Shown: positions 1 through 11,368, counted from the first letter of the stretch. The stretch is DNA of 64,000 nucleotides from Miscanthus floridulus (GCF_019320115.1 NC_089584.1:60651633-60715632); one strand, 5' to 3'. Translations and numbers: made by a program. The notes: a model not told the origin generated them from the letters alone.

Positions 1-2028
1 GTATTTTGCTAATGCAAAATAACTACCGACCGAAGCCTGCAGGGTCGTCGTCGTCTTGCATGTCTAATTAACAGTGGCGACGATTCATTTGTCTGCAGGC
101 TGGTCCATCATCTTGAGCTCTTGACATCCCAATCAGCATTATGGTTTTCAGAGTTCCTGATCTAGCTAGCTACAGGTTGGTGTTCATGTGCTGTGTTCAT
201 TCTGATCGAGGCCCAATTACGATTTGACTAATTGTTAAGTACTAATAACCGTAACTGTACTTACTCATCGTTACAGTAATCAAGGAGGCAAATTATCTAT
301 GTAACTCAAAGTTTCATGGTAGTATAAGACAAGTCATACGATGCCGTCTAGTTCTAGCAGTGGGTCATCAACAGTGTTGGTTGATGATTCGCAGAAATTG
401 TCCCCTGAACACCGGATGCTCATGCCACTGTCGCCAGGGCCATTCATTCAGATTCAGGCAAGGCCAAGGCCAAGGCCATGGCATTAAACATTTGAGAATG
501 CAGAACGTATTTGCAGAGGTGTCTTGCGGCCCTCGTGGGTTTTGCAGCCCCTGTTCGCTTAAACTTATCATCTATGGTATAGTATTTTTTCCTCACAACA
601 AATAAGCGAACAGTACTTTTCAGCTTGACAGCTTGTTGTGTCTGCGGAACGCTTGTCCACAAGATCTATAGCTTAGAGGCTGGCCGCAAACCCGCTAATA
701 AACTTTGCGAGAGGTGGTCTAAAAACTACATGAATAACTCGCCAAACAGCCTGCAATTAGAAATACGGGGGTGGAGGACTATCGTTCAGTTTTACGAACT
801 GCATGCAATGAACGTATCTCGAGCTTATACAACGTTAAATTTCACCTTGCAATACCGACTATACACAAAGGCCAACAAACTCATGTACCACATGCATGAT
901 ATGGACGTTACTGTGATGTGGTAGTTTCAAGAAGTGGCAAAAAAAAAATCATGTGGCCATGCCCAAGGAACTCCGGTACTGCACACATGAATGGTTGGCA
1001 GCATCATGCACGGCCACCGGTGGCCTGTCAGTCGGTCACTGCAGAGTTATTGTTGATCAGACATGGAGTACCTAGCAAAACATCATGGGGCTGTTTGGAT
1101 CGCGCCCTCGCCTGGGGAGCCCTGCCCAGGCATGTCCATCCAGCCCCAGGCGCTGGAAATCAACGGCCTGAGAGAGTTGCCTGGGCCAGGCGTGTTTCCC
1201 AGGTACCGATCCAAACAGGCCCCATCTCTGTGGTAAGCTCGAATGTTCCACTTGTGATATGCATCTCAGAATATGTAGTGTGATTAGTGACCGTGAATGA
1301 AGGTCGCAGAGATAGACATGACATGGGTGCTACTGCATCTTGATTTCCTAAAAAAAAAAGAGGGAGCACATAGTAGACATAACATAAAAGGAACATCAGG
1401 CAAAGAACAGATGGTGAAAGGCATCAATGCATTGTGATACTTTTGTAGTTGCGTATGTCGTGAATTTATTTAATGTCATATGATAAGACGAAGAAGTAGA
1501 TCTGAAAGTGGAGCCAGGTTCATCTGCATTAGTGCCAGATCCAGTGAATGTTTTTGGATGCTGCAGACGTGCAGTTACAGACGTGTTTGGTGGTTATGCC
1601 AAAAGTGTATAGCTGACAATTACCAAATACAATCAAGATTCTTGGTTCCAACACTAACGTTTTGCCGATCAGCTCTTTTTGGTTGCAGACCTCCTTTTGA
1701 TTAGGTCGAAAGTAACAAGCTGCATCGCTTACTTTTTGGTCAGCCATGTGCTGCCAGGCTCTCATGTTAGATAATCCAAGCTCATTTGCTCCACTGTATC
1801 TCGGTCTTAGCTAAGTTTAGCTTGAGCCTGGTGTTGACCGAACCAGGAGCGTCTGTACTTGGCCTGATGCATGCTGCGTTCATGCAGAGGCTACCCTTGT
1901 TTGTAGGATCAGTAGAGGGAGTGGTGCTCGTTATGCTCTCGCCTGTGGGATGGCACAGGCCAGTCGGAGAACGTGGCGTGCGCCCGGTAGAAGTGGAGGC
2001 GGCTTACTCGGTCCAGTCGTGGGATGGC
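1..2028. other. Unassigned flank upstream of Copia-1
   Basis: Apart from one small TIR element at 1087-1223, I see no gene here. The open frames are all under about 125 codons, overlap each other on both strands and show no recognisable domain. It could hold the 3' end of a neighbouring gene or the distal promoter of the ABCC gene, but nothing in the sequence decides this. Confidence 0.5.
1087..1223. mobile_element. Short TIR element (MITE), 137 bp
   Basis: The left end GGGGCTGTTTGGATCG is matched by the reverse complement of the right end (CGATCCAAACAGGCCCC), giving near-perfect terminal inverted repeats around a GC-rich core with no coding potential. CAT flanks both sides, possibly a 3-bp target duplication. 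The GTTTGG-type terminus is common among grass MITEs. The superfamily is not certain because the flanking repeat is not a clear TWA or 8-mer. Confidence 0.7.
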
Positions 2029-2263
2029 GCGGCAATGGCGGAGCGGGGAAGTCGCAGCAATCGTGGCCAATCGTGGCCTGTGTTTTAGAGTCCTGTAATC
2101 ATCTTTTTATACCAGCAATAGAGTCCAGAAAAGCTGCGGTTGTGAGCGGCACCAAAAACAGTCTGTGTTCCACTGTATTCGCGTGCGTTCATTCTTGTGT
2201 TCCAGGGTGTGCCGGCCATCTTCCTCGTCTCCGGCGATGGGCGCCGGCGAGGTAGAGCCTACA
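2029..2263 (+). repeat. 5' LTR of Copia-1
   Basis: Direct repeat of 6903-7137. The repeat includes a polypurine-looking stretch (GGCGGAGCGGGGAAG, about 2036-2050) that would normally lie just outside a 3' LTR, so the true LTR start could instead be the TG near 2080. Confidence 0.8.
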
Positions 2264-2265
2264 AC

Positions 2266-2277
2266 TGGTATCAGAGC
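2266..2277 (+). other. Primer-binding site, initiator Met tRNA type
   Basis: TGGTATCAGAGC lies 2 bp after the 5' LTR. This is the standard complement of the 3' end of plant initiator methionine tRNA used by most plant copia elements to prime minus-strand synthesis. Confidence 0.92.
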
Positions 2278-2323
2278 GAGGTTCCAGCTGTGGACACGCG
2301 ACCGCGCGATCGCTGCTGCGTTC

Positions 2324-3361
2324 ATGGATCGGCGGAGGAATCGTTCATCATCACCGCTGCGGGGAAGCGGCGGTAGAAGCGGTTCAAGCAGTGGCGCCAG
2401 GGGAGATCGCGGCCTGGTGATCAACCGGGTCGTATGTGATGGGGGAAAGGACAAGTATCCTCTCCTCACCAAGTCCAACTACTACTCATGGGCGGCCCTC
2501 ATGAAGCTCAAGCTCCAGGCGCGGAGCTGGTGGGAGGCGGTGACCGTCGGAACCACCGACTTCATCGAGGATCGCAAAGCCCTGGAGGCCATAGCGCTTG
2601 GCCTCCCGGAGGAGCTACACGGCAACATCGCCAGGAAGGCCACCGCCAAGGACGCGTGGGAGTCCCTGAAGAAGATGCACCTCGAGGTGGATCGTGTGCG
2701 CCAGGCGAAGGCGAACACGCTGCGCCGCCAGTTCCAAGATCTCAAGTTCAAGGACGGGGAGACGGTGGACGAGTTCGGCGTCCGCATCAGCGACCTCGCA
2801 AATCAACTTGAGGTGCTCGACGCGGCGTACTCGGAGCCGGAGATCATCCGCAAGTTCCTGCAAGCCACTCCGCAGAGGTATGCACAGATTGTGATGGCCA
2901 TTGAGACCCTGCTCGACCTCGACCAGATGTCTGTAGAGGAGTTGATTGGGAGACTCAAGGCGGCCGAGGAGCGGTACGGCCTCAACGGCGGTGGGGGAGG
3001 TGGCTCTTTGGCGCGCCTGAACCTCACCGAGGATGAGCTGGTCGCGCGCGTCACAGCGTGGCTGCAGCTCTCGGGTGAGGGCTCGGGCGGCGACAACGGG
3101 AGGTCGTCCTCGTCATCAAGCCAGCGCCGTGGGCACGGTGGCCGTGGCCACAATGGAGGGCGCGGTGGCCGTGGCCGCAATGGAGGGCGCGGTGGCGGTT
3201 CCAGACCACCCGCCGGCGGCAACGGTGGCGCTGGTGGCAACAAGATGAAGGGCCGGCCGCTCGCCGGCGACGAGTGTGCCTACTGCGGCAAAACAGGTCA
3301 CTGGGCCCGCGAATGCCGCAAGAAGAAGAGGGACGAGGCGGCACATGCCGTTCAGGCCTAA
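2324..3361 (+). CDS. Copia-1 gag (capsid/nucleocapsid)
   Basis: Open frame of about 345 codons from the first ATG after the primer-binding site (MDRRRNRSSS). The N-terminal half has the copia gag pattern (residues NYYSWAALMKLKLQA, then VDEFGVRISDLANQL). A Gly/Arg-rich stretch precedes a CCHC zinc knuckle (CAYCGKTGHWARECRKK) near 3289-3333. It ends at TAA 3359-3361; the same frame continues immediately as pol-like sequence, so this stop may be a mutation or a natural gag/pol boundary. Upstream in-frame codons reach into the LTR, but the ATG at 2238 there is an unlikely start. GC content is very high compared with the other elements in the window. Confidence 0.85.
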   Translation: MDRRRNRSSSPLRGSGGRSGSSSGARGDRGLVINRVVCDGGKDKYPLLTKSNYYSWAALMKLKLQARSWWEAVTVGTTDFIEDRKALEAIALGLPEELHGNIARKATAKDAWESLKKMHLEVDRVRQAKANTLRRQFQDLKFKDGETVDEFGVRISDLANQLEVLDAAYSEPEIIRKFLQATPQRYAQIVMAIETLLDLDQMSVEELIGRLKAAEERYGLNGGGGGGSLARLNLTEDELVARVTAWLQLSGEGSGGDNGRSSSSSSQRRGHGGRGHNGGRGGRGRNGGRGGGSRPPAGGNGGAGGNKMKGRPLAGDECAYCGKTGHWARECRKKKRDEAAHAVQA

Positions 3362-6300
3362 GAGGAGGAGGCTGCGCTCAACCTCGTCGTGACGTCGCTT
3401 GACGTCGAGGAGACTCCGGGTGAGCTGTGCACAATCCTGGAGGATGAGGAAGGCACGGCGCAGGTGCGCTGGGTGTTCGAGGAGGGAGACTCACACCCTT
3501 CGCTGTTCACCCGTCCAGTGGTGAACTGGGTCCTGGAGGAGGACAGCGCCCCGACGCCGTTCGTGGGCGTGATCACGGCGAGCATCACCAAGCCGGAGGC
3601 GGTCCATATCCGTGAAGACAAGCTGTTCGTGTAGCTCGGCGAGAAGACTGAAGGGGGGAGCACTCGCTGGATCCTCGACACGGGAGCCACGAACCACATG
3701 ACCGGCGAGCGCTCTGTCTTCTCCGAGCTGGACACCGGTGTGCGCGGGACCATCCGGTTCGGGGACGGCTCCACCATGGCGATTGAAGGGCGCGGCACGA
3801 TCCTCTTCAAGCTCAAGAGCGGGGAGCACCAGGAGCTGGCCGGGGTCTACTACATCCCGAGGCTCACGACAAACATTGTCAGCCTCGGCCAGCTCGACGA
3901 GGACGAGTACAAGGTCCTCATCAAACACGGCGTTCTGAGGATATGGGATCAACGCCGACGTCTACTAGCCAAGGTACCCCGTTCTGCGAACCGCTTGTAC
4001 ATTCTAAACCTCGCGATCGACCGGCCAGTGTGCCTTGCCGCACGGTGTTCCGAGGTGGCGTGGCAGTGGCACGCCAGGTTCGGGCACTTGAGCTTTCAGG
4101 GGTTAAAGGAGCTGTCCAAGGGGCAGATGGTCCGAGGGCTCCCACAGATCGACCACATTGAGCAAATCTGTGACAGCTGCATGGCGGGCAAGCAACGGCG
4201 CCGTCCGTTCCTGGCGTCGAGCAACTACCGCGCCAAGAACCTGCTCGACCTGGTCCATGCGGACCTGTGTGGGCCGGTCACACCGGAGACGCTGGGTGGC
4301 AACTGGCTGTTCCTCCTCGCCATCGACGACAAGAGCCGCTACATGTGGCTAGTGCTCCTAAGCTCGAAGGACCAAGCAGCGGACGCGATCAAAGCCTCCA
4401 AGCGCGCGCTGAAGCTGAAGCGGGGCGCAAACTCGGCACGCTGCGTACCGATCGCGGCGGCAAGTTCACATCGCGCGCGTTCGGGGAGTACTGCGCCATG
4501 GAGGGCGTCCAGCGTCATCTCACCGCGCCGTATACGCCGCAACAAAACAGCGTGGTGGAGAGACGCAACCAAACCGTGCTAGGCATGGCGCGCAGCATGC
4601 TGAAGGCAATGTGGATGCCTGGCTGGTTTTGGGGGGAGGCTGTGCTCACGGTCGTCTTCATCCTGAACAGATTGCCGACAAGGAGCCTGGAGGGGATCAC
4701 TCCGTTTGAAGCCTGGTATGGTTCAAAACCACCTGTGCACTTCCTTCGAACGTTTGGTTGTGTTGCACACGTGAAGGTTGCCGGCGGTCATCTCAAGAAA
4801 CTCGATGACCGGAGCACTCCCATGGTGTTCATCGGCTATGAAGTGGGAACCAAGGCGTACAGGTTCTATAACCCTGTGTCCAAGCGAGTGCATATCTCGC
4901 AGGACGCGGTGTTTGATGAAGGCAGGGCGTGGGACTGGACGGAGCGCGACAGCGGCGTTCACGCGGCGGACTGTGAACCGTTCCACGTCGAGTACACGAC
5001 GGTGACGGTTCGCCGTGGTGATCCAGCTGAGTTGCCGCAAGGAGGCAGCGGCCCAGGCAGTCCGGTGCCCGGTGGTGGGATGCCGGTCACGCCTAGAACG
5101 ACTACGGCAAGCGAGAGCACGCCAGGCGGCGCGCACGGGAGCGGCGCGAGCACGCCGGGCGACGTGCACGGAAGCGGCGCACCGGGAACACCTGCATCAC
5201 GTGCGCCAACCCCTCAATTGGAGTTCGCGACACCTCCCTTCGGTGCCCTGGACCTCGACGATGATCATGATGATGACGTTCCACTTCGGTTCCGCACACT
5301 CGACAATGTGCTGGGACCAGCTGAGGTACCGGACACGGCAGAGCGGGTGTTCGAGGTCGACGAGGACCTGCTCTTGGCCGTGGGAGAAGAGCAGGCGACA
5401 TTCGAGGAAGCCCGGTGGGAGGAGTGCTGGCGCCAGGCAATGAAGGAGGAGATGGCCTCCATCGAGCAGAACGGGACATGGAAGCTCGTGAACCTTCCCC
5501 ATGGCCATTGCCCAATTGGCTTGAAATGGGTGTTCAAGGTGAAACGTGATGAGGCGGGTGCCATTGTCAAGCACAAAGCTCGCCTTGTTGCCAAGGGCTA
5601 CGTCCAGCAAGAGGGAGTTGATTTCGATGAGGTGTTCGCTCTAGTTGCTCGGATGGAGTCCATTTGGATGCTGCTCGCTGTGGCTGCGCGGGAGGGCTGG
5701 CTTGTCCATCATATGGATGTCAAGTCGGCGTTCCTCAATGGAGAGCTGCAGGAGGAGGTATATGTCCGGCAGCCGCCGGGTTTTGTCGCTACAGGGTACG
5801 AAGGCAAGGTGCTGAAGTTGCAGAAGGCCCTGTATGGGCTTCGTCAGGCGCCACGGGCATGGAACATGAAGCTTGACGCCAGCCTGCGCAAGCTCGGGTT
5901 CAAGCGCTGTGTTAGTGAGCACGGCATGTACACACGCGGCGCCGGCAAGACAAGAGTGGTGGTGGGCGTCTATGTAGACGACCTGATCATCACAGGAGCA
6001 AGCCCGGAGGACGTCAGCGCGTTCAAGGAGGAGATGCACCGGCTCTTTCGGATGAGTGATCTCGGCCTGCTTTCTTATTACCTCGGCATCGAGGTGAAGC
6101 AGGGCCGGAGTGCGATCACATTGGGGCAAGCAGTGTACGCGAAGAAGCTGCTGGAGAAGGCGGGCCTGGCTTCCTGCAATCCATGCTCAACGGCCATGGA
6201 GGTCCGCCTCAAGCTATCCACCAAGAGCACGACGCCGGAGGTGGACGCGACGATGTACCGCAGCCTGGTGGGAAGCCTGAGGTACTTGGTGCATACACGG

Positions 6301-6972
6301 CCCGACATTGCCTTTGCCGTGGGCTACGTCAGTCGCTTCATGGAGAAGCCCCGGCAAGAGCACCTCGTCGCCGTCAAGCACCTACTGCGTTACATCGCAG
6401 GAACGATCGACCATGGCCTCATCTACCCCAAGCTGTCAAGCGGCGACAACAGCCTGATCGGCTACAGTGACAGCGACATGGGTGGGGACGTTGATGAGAG
6501 GGGATGCACCGCAGGCGTGCTGTTCTTTCTGGGCGACAAGCCAGTCACATGGCAGTCCCAGAAGCAAAAAGGGGTGGCACTTTCAACCTGCGAAGCTGAG
6601 TACATGGCCGAAGCAGCTGGGGCATGCCAGGCCGTGTGGCTCGTCCGGTTGCTGAGCGACATCACCGGCGACGTCGTTCAGCCACCTGTACTGAAGATGG
6701 ACAATCAGTCCGCAATCGCCCTAAGCAAGAATCCCGTCCTCCATGACCGCAGTAAGCATATTGACACAAAATTTCATTTCATACGCGAGTGTGTTGAAAG
6801 CGGGAAGATCTGCGTGGACTACGCAAGTACCCAGGAGCAACTTGCTGATGTCTTGACAAAGGCCCTGGGGCGCGCGAGGTTCTGTGAGCTTCGTGAAAAG
6901 CTGCGGCAATGGCGGAGCGGGGAAGTCGCAGCAATCGTGGCCAATCGTGGCCTGTGTTTTAGAGTCCTGTAA
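3362..6972 (+). pseudogene. Copia-1 pol, frameshifted with stops
   Basis: Same frame as gag until about 4400. A stop TAG lies at 3632-3634, before the protease motif (WILDTGATNHM, near 3670). GAG-pre-integrase (HARFGHLSFQGLKEL) and the integrase zinc finger follow. A frameshift at about 4400-4440 interrupts the integrase core, which resumes in another frame as LRTDRGGKFTSRAF and VVERRNQTVLGMARSML. RT follows, with YVDD at 5971-5982 (VGVYVDDLIITG), then RNase H (ALSTCEAEYMA) and the terminal region (DVLTKALGRARF). The frame runs about 70 bp into the repeated LTR sequence before TAA at 6970-6972, which is unusual. The protein would not be made as one polypeptide. Confidence 0.9.
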
Positions 6973-7137
6973 TCATCTTTTTATACCAGCAATAGAGTCC
7001 AGAAAAGCTGCGGTTGTGAGCGGCACCAAAAACAGTCTGTGTTCCACTGTGTTCGCGTGCGTTCGTTCTTGTGTTCCAGGGTGTGCCGGCCATCTTCCTC
7101 GTCTCCGGCGACGGGCGCCGGCGAGGTAGAGCCTACA
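6903..7137 (+). repeat. 3' LTR of Copia-1
   Basis: Second copy of the 235-bp repeat. By-eye differences from the 5' copy are A/G, A/G and T/C, all in the distal half. It abuts the 5' leader of the ABCC gene. Confidence 0.82.
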
Positions 7138-7304
7138 TCTCATTTGGGTCTCTTCTTACTGCCTTTCTACTTCTGGCCTCTTGGGTTCTCTTTGCTTACT
7201 TTTGTCTCAGTTTCTGACTCAGTATTGCTTCAATGTAACAGGGCAACTCTTTCCATCTACGTGTTGTACTGCTCTCTGCCACATTCTGTTGATTTTAGCA
7301 TCTG
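7138..7304 (+). promoter_or_regulatory. Short leader between Copia-1 and the ABCC ATG
   Basis: About 170 bp of pyrimidine-rich sequence. It is the remaining native sequence upstream of the ATG at 7305 and may be 5' UTR. No convincing TATA box is seen, so the native promoter may have been displaced to the left of Copia-1. Confidence 0.4.
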
Positions 7305-8130
7305 ATGGAGATATTACTAGCATTGGATTGTGTGCGCCTATCAGCATTTGCTGTTTTGCTGCTTTGGGTCATTGGAGAGCTTCTCTAACTGAAGAAGGGA
7401 CAACATGAGGCAGGAAGTGGTGTCGTGATTTCAGCAGAAAGGAAGGGGGTGACCCTACTCCCATCACACATAATTTCAGTCTGCAATGCCTCAATCACGT
7501 CAATACATGTTGGATTTGCTGTTCTTGGAGTTCGGAAGCACCAAACCATCTCCATGGGCTTCATCTTCACCTCACTGTCATGGATTTTGGTGACTCTCTT
7601 CTCAGTCTACTGCAAACACAAAGGAGCAGGACTTGGATCAAACTGGCCTGCAGTTCTTGTTTATTGGTGGGTCTTCAGCTCCCTGTTAGAATCACTACTC
7701 ACTTCATTGCATTTGCTCCACCTAATCAGCTCTGCAACTGTAGTCAATTTTACTTCACTGCCCTTCGGCGCCATCATATGTCTGTGTCTAGTTGCAATAG
7801 CCATGAGAACCTCTGAAGCAAACCAAGATGAACTGAACCAACCATTGCTCACGAGGGAAGACAGTGGCGATAGCAGCGGGGATAGGTTTTCCAGTTCCAG
7901 GTGGTGTAGTCAGCTTACATTCCAGTGGTTGAACCCGGTCTTTGAGAAGGGACACCAGGTACGGCTCGAGATTGAACACATCCCAGCTGTTCCTCAGTCA
8001 GAGACGGCAGACCAGTCGTATGCATTGCTTCAAGAAACAATGCATAAGCAAAAACCGGAGCCGATGTCAGTACAAAAAGGCATCATTTGTGCTGTTTGGA
8101 CACCTTTGGTCATCAATGCAGTCTTTGCAG
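7305..8130 (+). pseudogene. ABCC exon 1: N-terminal membrane region
   Basis: ATG at 7305 opens a hydrophobic N terminus (MEILLALDCVRLSAFAVLLL) that meets an in-frame TAA at 7386-7388 after 27 codons. The same frame then continues through several hydrophobic segments and the conserved ABCC linker (NQPLLTRE, then QLTFQWLNPVFEKGHQ). A frame starting at GTG 7425 is open to the exon end, so a shorter N-terminally truncated product is conceivable but has no good start codon. The exon ends at a GC donor after 8130. Confidence 0.85.
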
Positions 8131-8223
8131 GCAACCGTTACCATGAAATTTATCAGAAATAGAGCTGTTCTTTTCTCCCCACAGTATACTAATACTAATA
8201 CAATACATGGTTTTAATTACCAG
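8131..8223 (+). other. ABCC intron 1, GC-AG type, 93 bp
   Basis: Protein continuity (NAVFAG then LNTLASYMGP) places the donor at CAG|GCAACC and the acceptor at TACCAG|GGC. The donor dinucleotide is GC. GC-AG introns are a known minor class in plants, so this may be ancestral, or it may be a mutated GT donor in a dying gene. Confidence 0.65.
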
Positions 8224-9674
8224 GGCTTAACACTTTAGCTTCTTATATGGGACCATTCTTGATCACTTACTTAGTGAAGCTGCTCTCCGACAAGAACCCT
8301 GACAGAGGCCATGGACATGGATACATGTTTGCACGCCTCTTCTTTGTATCAAAGACAGTAGAGTCACTGTCACAGCGGCAGTGGTACTTTGGCGCTCGTA
8401 GAATTGGATTTCGGGTACGTGCAGCACTGATGGTGTCCATCTACAAGAAATCCCTGTTGATAAAGGACTCAACTGCAGGGACAGGAAGAATTGTGAACTT
8501 CCTTGATGTCGATGTAGAGAAGATTGGTGAGTTTTTCTGGTACATCCATGGAATTTGGTTACTGCCCTTGCAAGTCTCACTGGTACTTGTCATCCTGTAC
8601 CATAGTCTTGGGATGGCGGCATCGCTATCTGCTGTTTTTGCAACAGTGTTGATCATGGTGAGCAACACACCCCTGGCAATGTCACAGAAAAATCTCAACA
8701 TGAAGATCATGGAGGTGAAGGACTCACGCATCAAGGCCACAGCAGAGGCTCTTAAAAGCATGAGGATTTTGAAACTGCATGCATGGGAGACAGCCTACTT
8801 GGACAAGCTTTTGAAGCTCAGGGATGTGGAGAGAGGGTTGCTCAGAAGGTATCTGTACACATGATCGGCAATAGCCTTCCTCTTCTGGGCATCACCAACG
8901 TTGGCCTCAGTTGTCACCTTTGGAATTTGCATTCTTGTAGACGTTCCATTGTCGGCAGGAACTGTACTATCAGCCCTTGCTACTTTCAGAATCCTCCAAG
9001 ATCCAATCTACAACCTCCCAGAGTTAGTGTCCATGGTCACACAAACCAAGGCGTCCCTAGATAGAATCGAAGAGTTCATCAAAGAAGACCACCACACAAA
9101 GCCAAGTAGCAATGGCAGTAGAAGTGGCACAGCGAAGCAGTCTGTGGCTGGCATTGTGGAGATTGGAGCAGGAGAATACAGTTGGGAAGCCACCGACAAC
9201 AACTTGAAGAATACAAAGTTCACATTGAAGATTGATAGAAAGGTGGACATCATGAAGGGTCATAACGTTGCAGTGTGTGGGCCAGTTGGCTCAGGAAAAT
9301 CAAGTCTCCTTTGTGCCATCATGGGTGAGATTCCAAGGGTCAGCGGTGCAAAAACAATGGTTGTTGGGTCAAGGGCATATGTGCCACAGAGTGCATGGAT
9401 TCAAACTGGGACAATTCAGGACAATGTGCTTTTTGGGAAGGCCATGGACAAGGCCCGATATGATGAGGTGCTACAAGGGTGTGCTTTGAATAAAGATGTG
9501 GAACTATGGGCTAATGGAGATATGACTGTGGTAGGGGAAAGAGGCATGAACCTAAGTGGTGGCCAGAAGCAGAGGATTCAGCTTTCCAGAGCATTGTACA
9601 GTGATGCTGATGTTTACCTCTTGGATGATCCCTTCAGTGCGGTTGACGCACACACTGGAGCACACCACTTCAAG
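8224..9674 (+). pseudogene. ABCC exon 2: membrane region 1 and NBD1
   Basis: Encodes the first six-helix membrane region (SYMGPFLITYLVKLLSD; FGARRIGFRVRAALMVSIYK; HGIWLLPLQVSLVLVILYHS) and most of NBD1. The Walker A motif GPVGSGKSS lies near 9281-9307, the Q-loop region SRAYVPQSAWIQ near 9370, the signature LSGGQKQR near 9553-9576 and Walker B VYLLDDP near 9613. A TGA at 8862-8864 interrupts the frame in a transmembrane stretch (RRYLYT then SAIAFLFWASPT), and the frame is unchanged after it. The exon ends at AAG|GTACAA. Confidence 0.9.
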
Positions 9675-10060
9675 GTACAAATGAGTAATCTGCAACAATG
9701 TATCTTTTTTCATGAGATTCACATGTACTTTATGGAAAAATTGCATGCCCCAAGGGCCAAGGCAGGAAATTTTGCAGCACTAACATGCAAAGCAAGAATC
9801 ATAACCAAACATAAATTATGCTTACAGACATTCTTTCTGTCAGGGACTCCCTAACTTATATATAATATAAATCAGGTATTTGGATCAATAAGCAATTAAG
9901 AACTTGCATCAATTATGGGAATCTCATCATTAACTGCAATTCAGATTCTTTAGATGATTAGAATCAAACATATCTGGTTTGAAGAACGAAAAATAACCTT
10001 CCAAATATATTTTATTTGCCAATAAACTTGAACAATAATATCAGTTCTATATATATGCAG
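9675..10060 (+). other. ABCC intron 2
   Basis: AT-rich 386-bp interval with GT at 9675 and AG at 10059-10060 (TATATGCAG|GAATG). No gene or mobile element is recognised within it. Confidence 0.75.
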
Positions 10061-10147
10061 GAATGTTTAATGAGTCAAATGTCCTCAAAGACAGTCATCT
10101 ATGTAACTCACCAGCTAGAGTTTCTGTGAAATGCGGATCTTGTTTTG
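10061..10147 (+). pseudogene. ABCC exon 3: end of NBD1
   Basis: An 87-bp exon encoding ECLMSQMSSKTVIYVTHQ and the H-loop histidine context (YVTHQLEFL). A TGA at 10127-10129 follows directly, then NADLVL in the same frame before the GTAAGA donor at 10148. The stop lies where the family has a codon between LEFL and the next Asn/Thr. Confidence 0.85.
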
Positions 10148-10338
10148 GTAAGACAGCTGTCTTAGTCCTGAGAAAATTCATAGCAAACTATATTTCATAG
10201 GAACTCCTAGTTATGAAAAGTATGTTGCAAGTCTTTTTAGGTCCTAAAAAGAAAAAAAGGAATTGTCACTGTAGAATCAATAGAATCGGGTGGAATTGTT
10301 GGTTGTATTGCACAGCCTCATGGGTGGATTATATAGCA

Positions 10339-10343
10339 GTATA
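10339..10343 (+). other. Target-site duplication, left copy (GTATA)
   Basis: GTATA directly precedes the TGTTAG start of Copia-2 and is repeated at 16818-16822 directly after its TTCAACA end. This fixes both ends of the insertion in ABCC intron 3. Confidence 0.9.
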
Positions 10344-11368
10344 TGTTAGATTAATTTGGGCCAGGCCCATTATTTATTCTAATTAATCAAATAAACTTCA
10401 AATGCCCACAATTATTGTTAAGTGGAAAAGTGATTAGTACCATAAGAAATTCACTAAAAAGGTTCTCAACTTAAATAGTAAGTCTTAGGACTCTCACATA
10501 GACAAGTTGAGAGGGAGAACCGGGAGGCCACACGCGCGCGCCACCGCCGCCGAGCCGAGCCGCCCGCGACGCGCCGTGGGCGTGGGCCGTGGCCTGGTTT
10601 TGTCGCTTGGCTCAACCGAAACCCTAGCCGCCGCAGCCAACTTCCAACGTCCAGCCACCCTGTCCAGGTTCATTCCCCCGACAGGGCCTAACGGACAGAT
10701 GGGGAACGACGCGGCTATAAGGAGGGCGCCCCTACCCCTGTCCGGAAGGGGATAGACCCGACTCTTCCTCTTCCTCCTCTCCGCAACATCTGAGCGCTGA
10801 GCTGTTCGTCTGCATCTCCGACCGGAGTTCCCTGCGCGCATAGGGAGCTTCGGTAGCAGGCCTCCGGAACTTCCCCCGTCAAGCGTACCTGCACGGGTAG
10901 GCGGGGAATCAAGTTTTTGGGGAGCGCCGACTTCCCGGCGCGACTACTGCCCTGTCTCCGCTTCTGCAGTTTCCTGTTCGGGGGCTTCTACTTCCTGACG
11001 GGAGAATCCCGTGCTACTGCTCCGACACCGCACCTGCAGGAGCTTCCCGTGCCACTGCTCCAACACCGCACCTACAGGAGTCTCCCGACGTGACCTCCTC
11101 TGCAACATGGTGGACATGAGGAGGACTGGTGGCCGCACCAACACCACCGACGGAGAAGATGGTGGCTCACTGTCCACGGGTACCGGCAGTCCCACCCTAG
11201 GGTATAAATCTAATCCCACTGTGCGCTATTGTTCCTATGCTATTCTGTTAGCGTACTTGGTTGCTGCACTATTAAATACTATCTGTAGTAGTGGTGGTGG
11301 TGCTATTACTGTTGTTTAAGTCATTTTTATGGATTAATATAAGTCGTAAATTGATCAAATGTTCAACA
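10344..11368 (+). repeat. 5' LTR of Copia-2
   Basis: Starts TGTTAGATTAA and ends TTCAACA. A TATA-like CTATAAGG lies near 10715, followed by CT-rich leader sequence, consistent with the LTR promoter. Open frames across the GC-rich middle appear on both strands and show no protein character. Confidence 0.9.

Larger units (their letters stand above)
2029..7137 (+). mobile_element. Copia-1: Ty1/copia retrotransposon, decayed
   Basis: Two 235-bp direct repeats (2029-2263 and 6903-7137) differ at only three places that I can see, all transitions. They enclose a primer-binding site, gag and a copia-order pol (protease, integrase, RT, RNase H). The few LTR differences suggest a recent insertion, yet the coding region has two in-frame stops and a frameshift. 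The right ends finish in CTACA, but the left ends do not start cleanly with TG, and no 5-bp target duplication is visible (left flank ends ATGGC, right flank starts TCTCA). It lies about 170 bp upstream of the ABCC start codon. Confidence 0.92.

Noticed and set aside
360..605. Open frames on both strands near the left end (360-605 +, 368-662 -)
   Set aside because: Short, mutually overlapping and driven by a GGCCAA triplication; no domain or codon signal.
2803..3344. Pro/Arg-rich minus-strand frames opposite Copia-1 gag
   Set aside because: Shadow frames of the GC-rich Gly/Arg gag segment.
7425..8162. A separate gene starting at GTG 7425
   Set aside because: It is the continuation of ABCC exon 1 in the same frame after the TAA at 7386, and its last codons run into intron 1.
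10494..11319. Several frames on both strands in the Copia-2 LTR (repeated at 16011-16768)
   Set aside because: They coincide with the GC-rich LTR, recur in both LTRs with different breaks and have no protein features.
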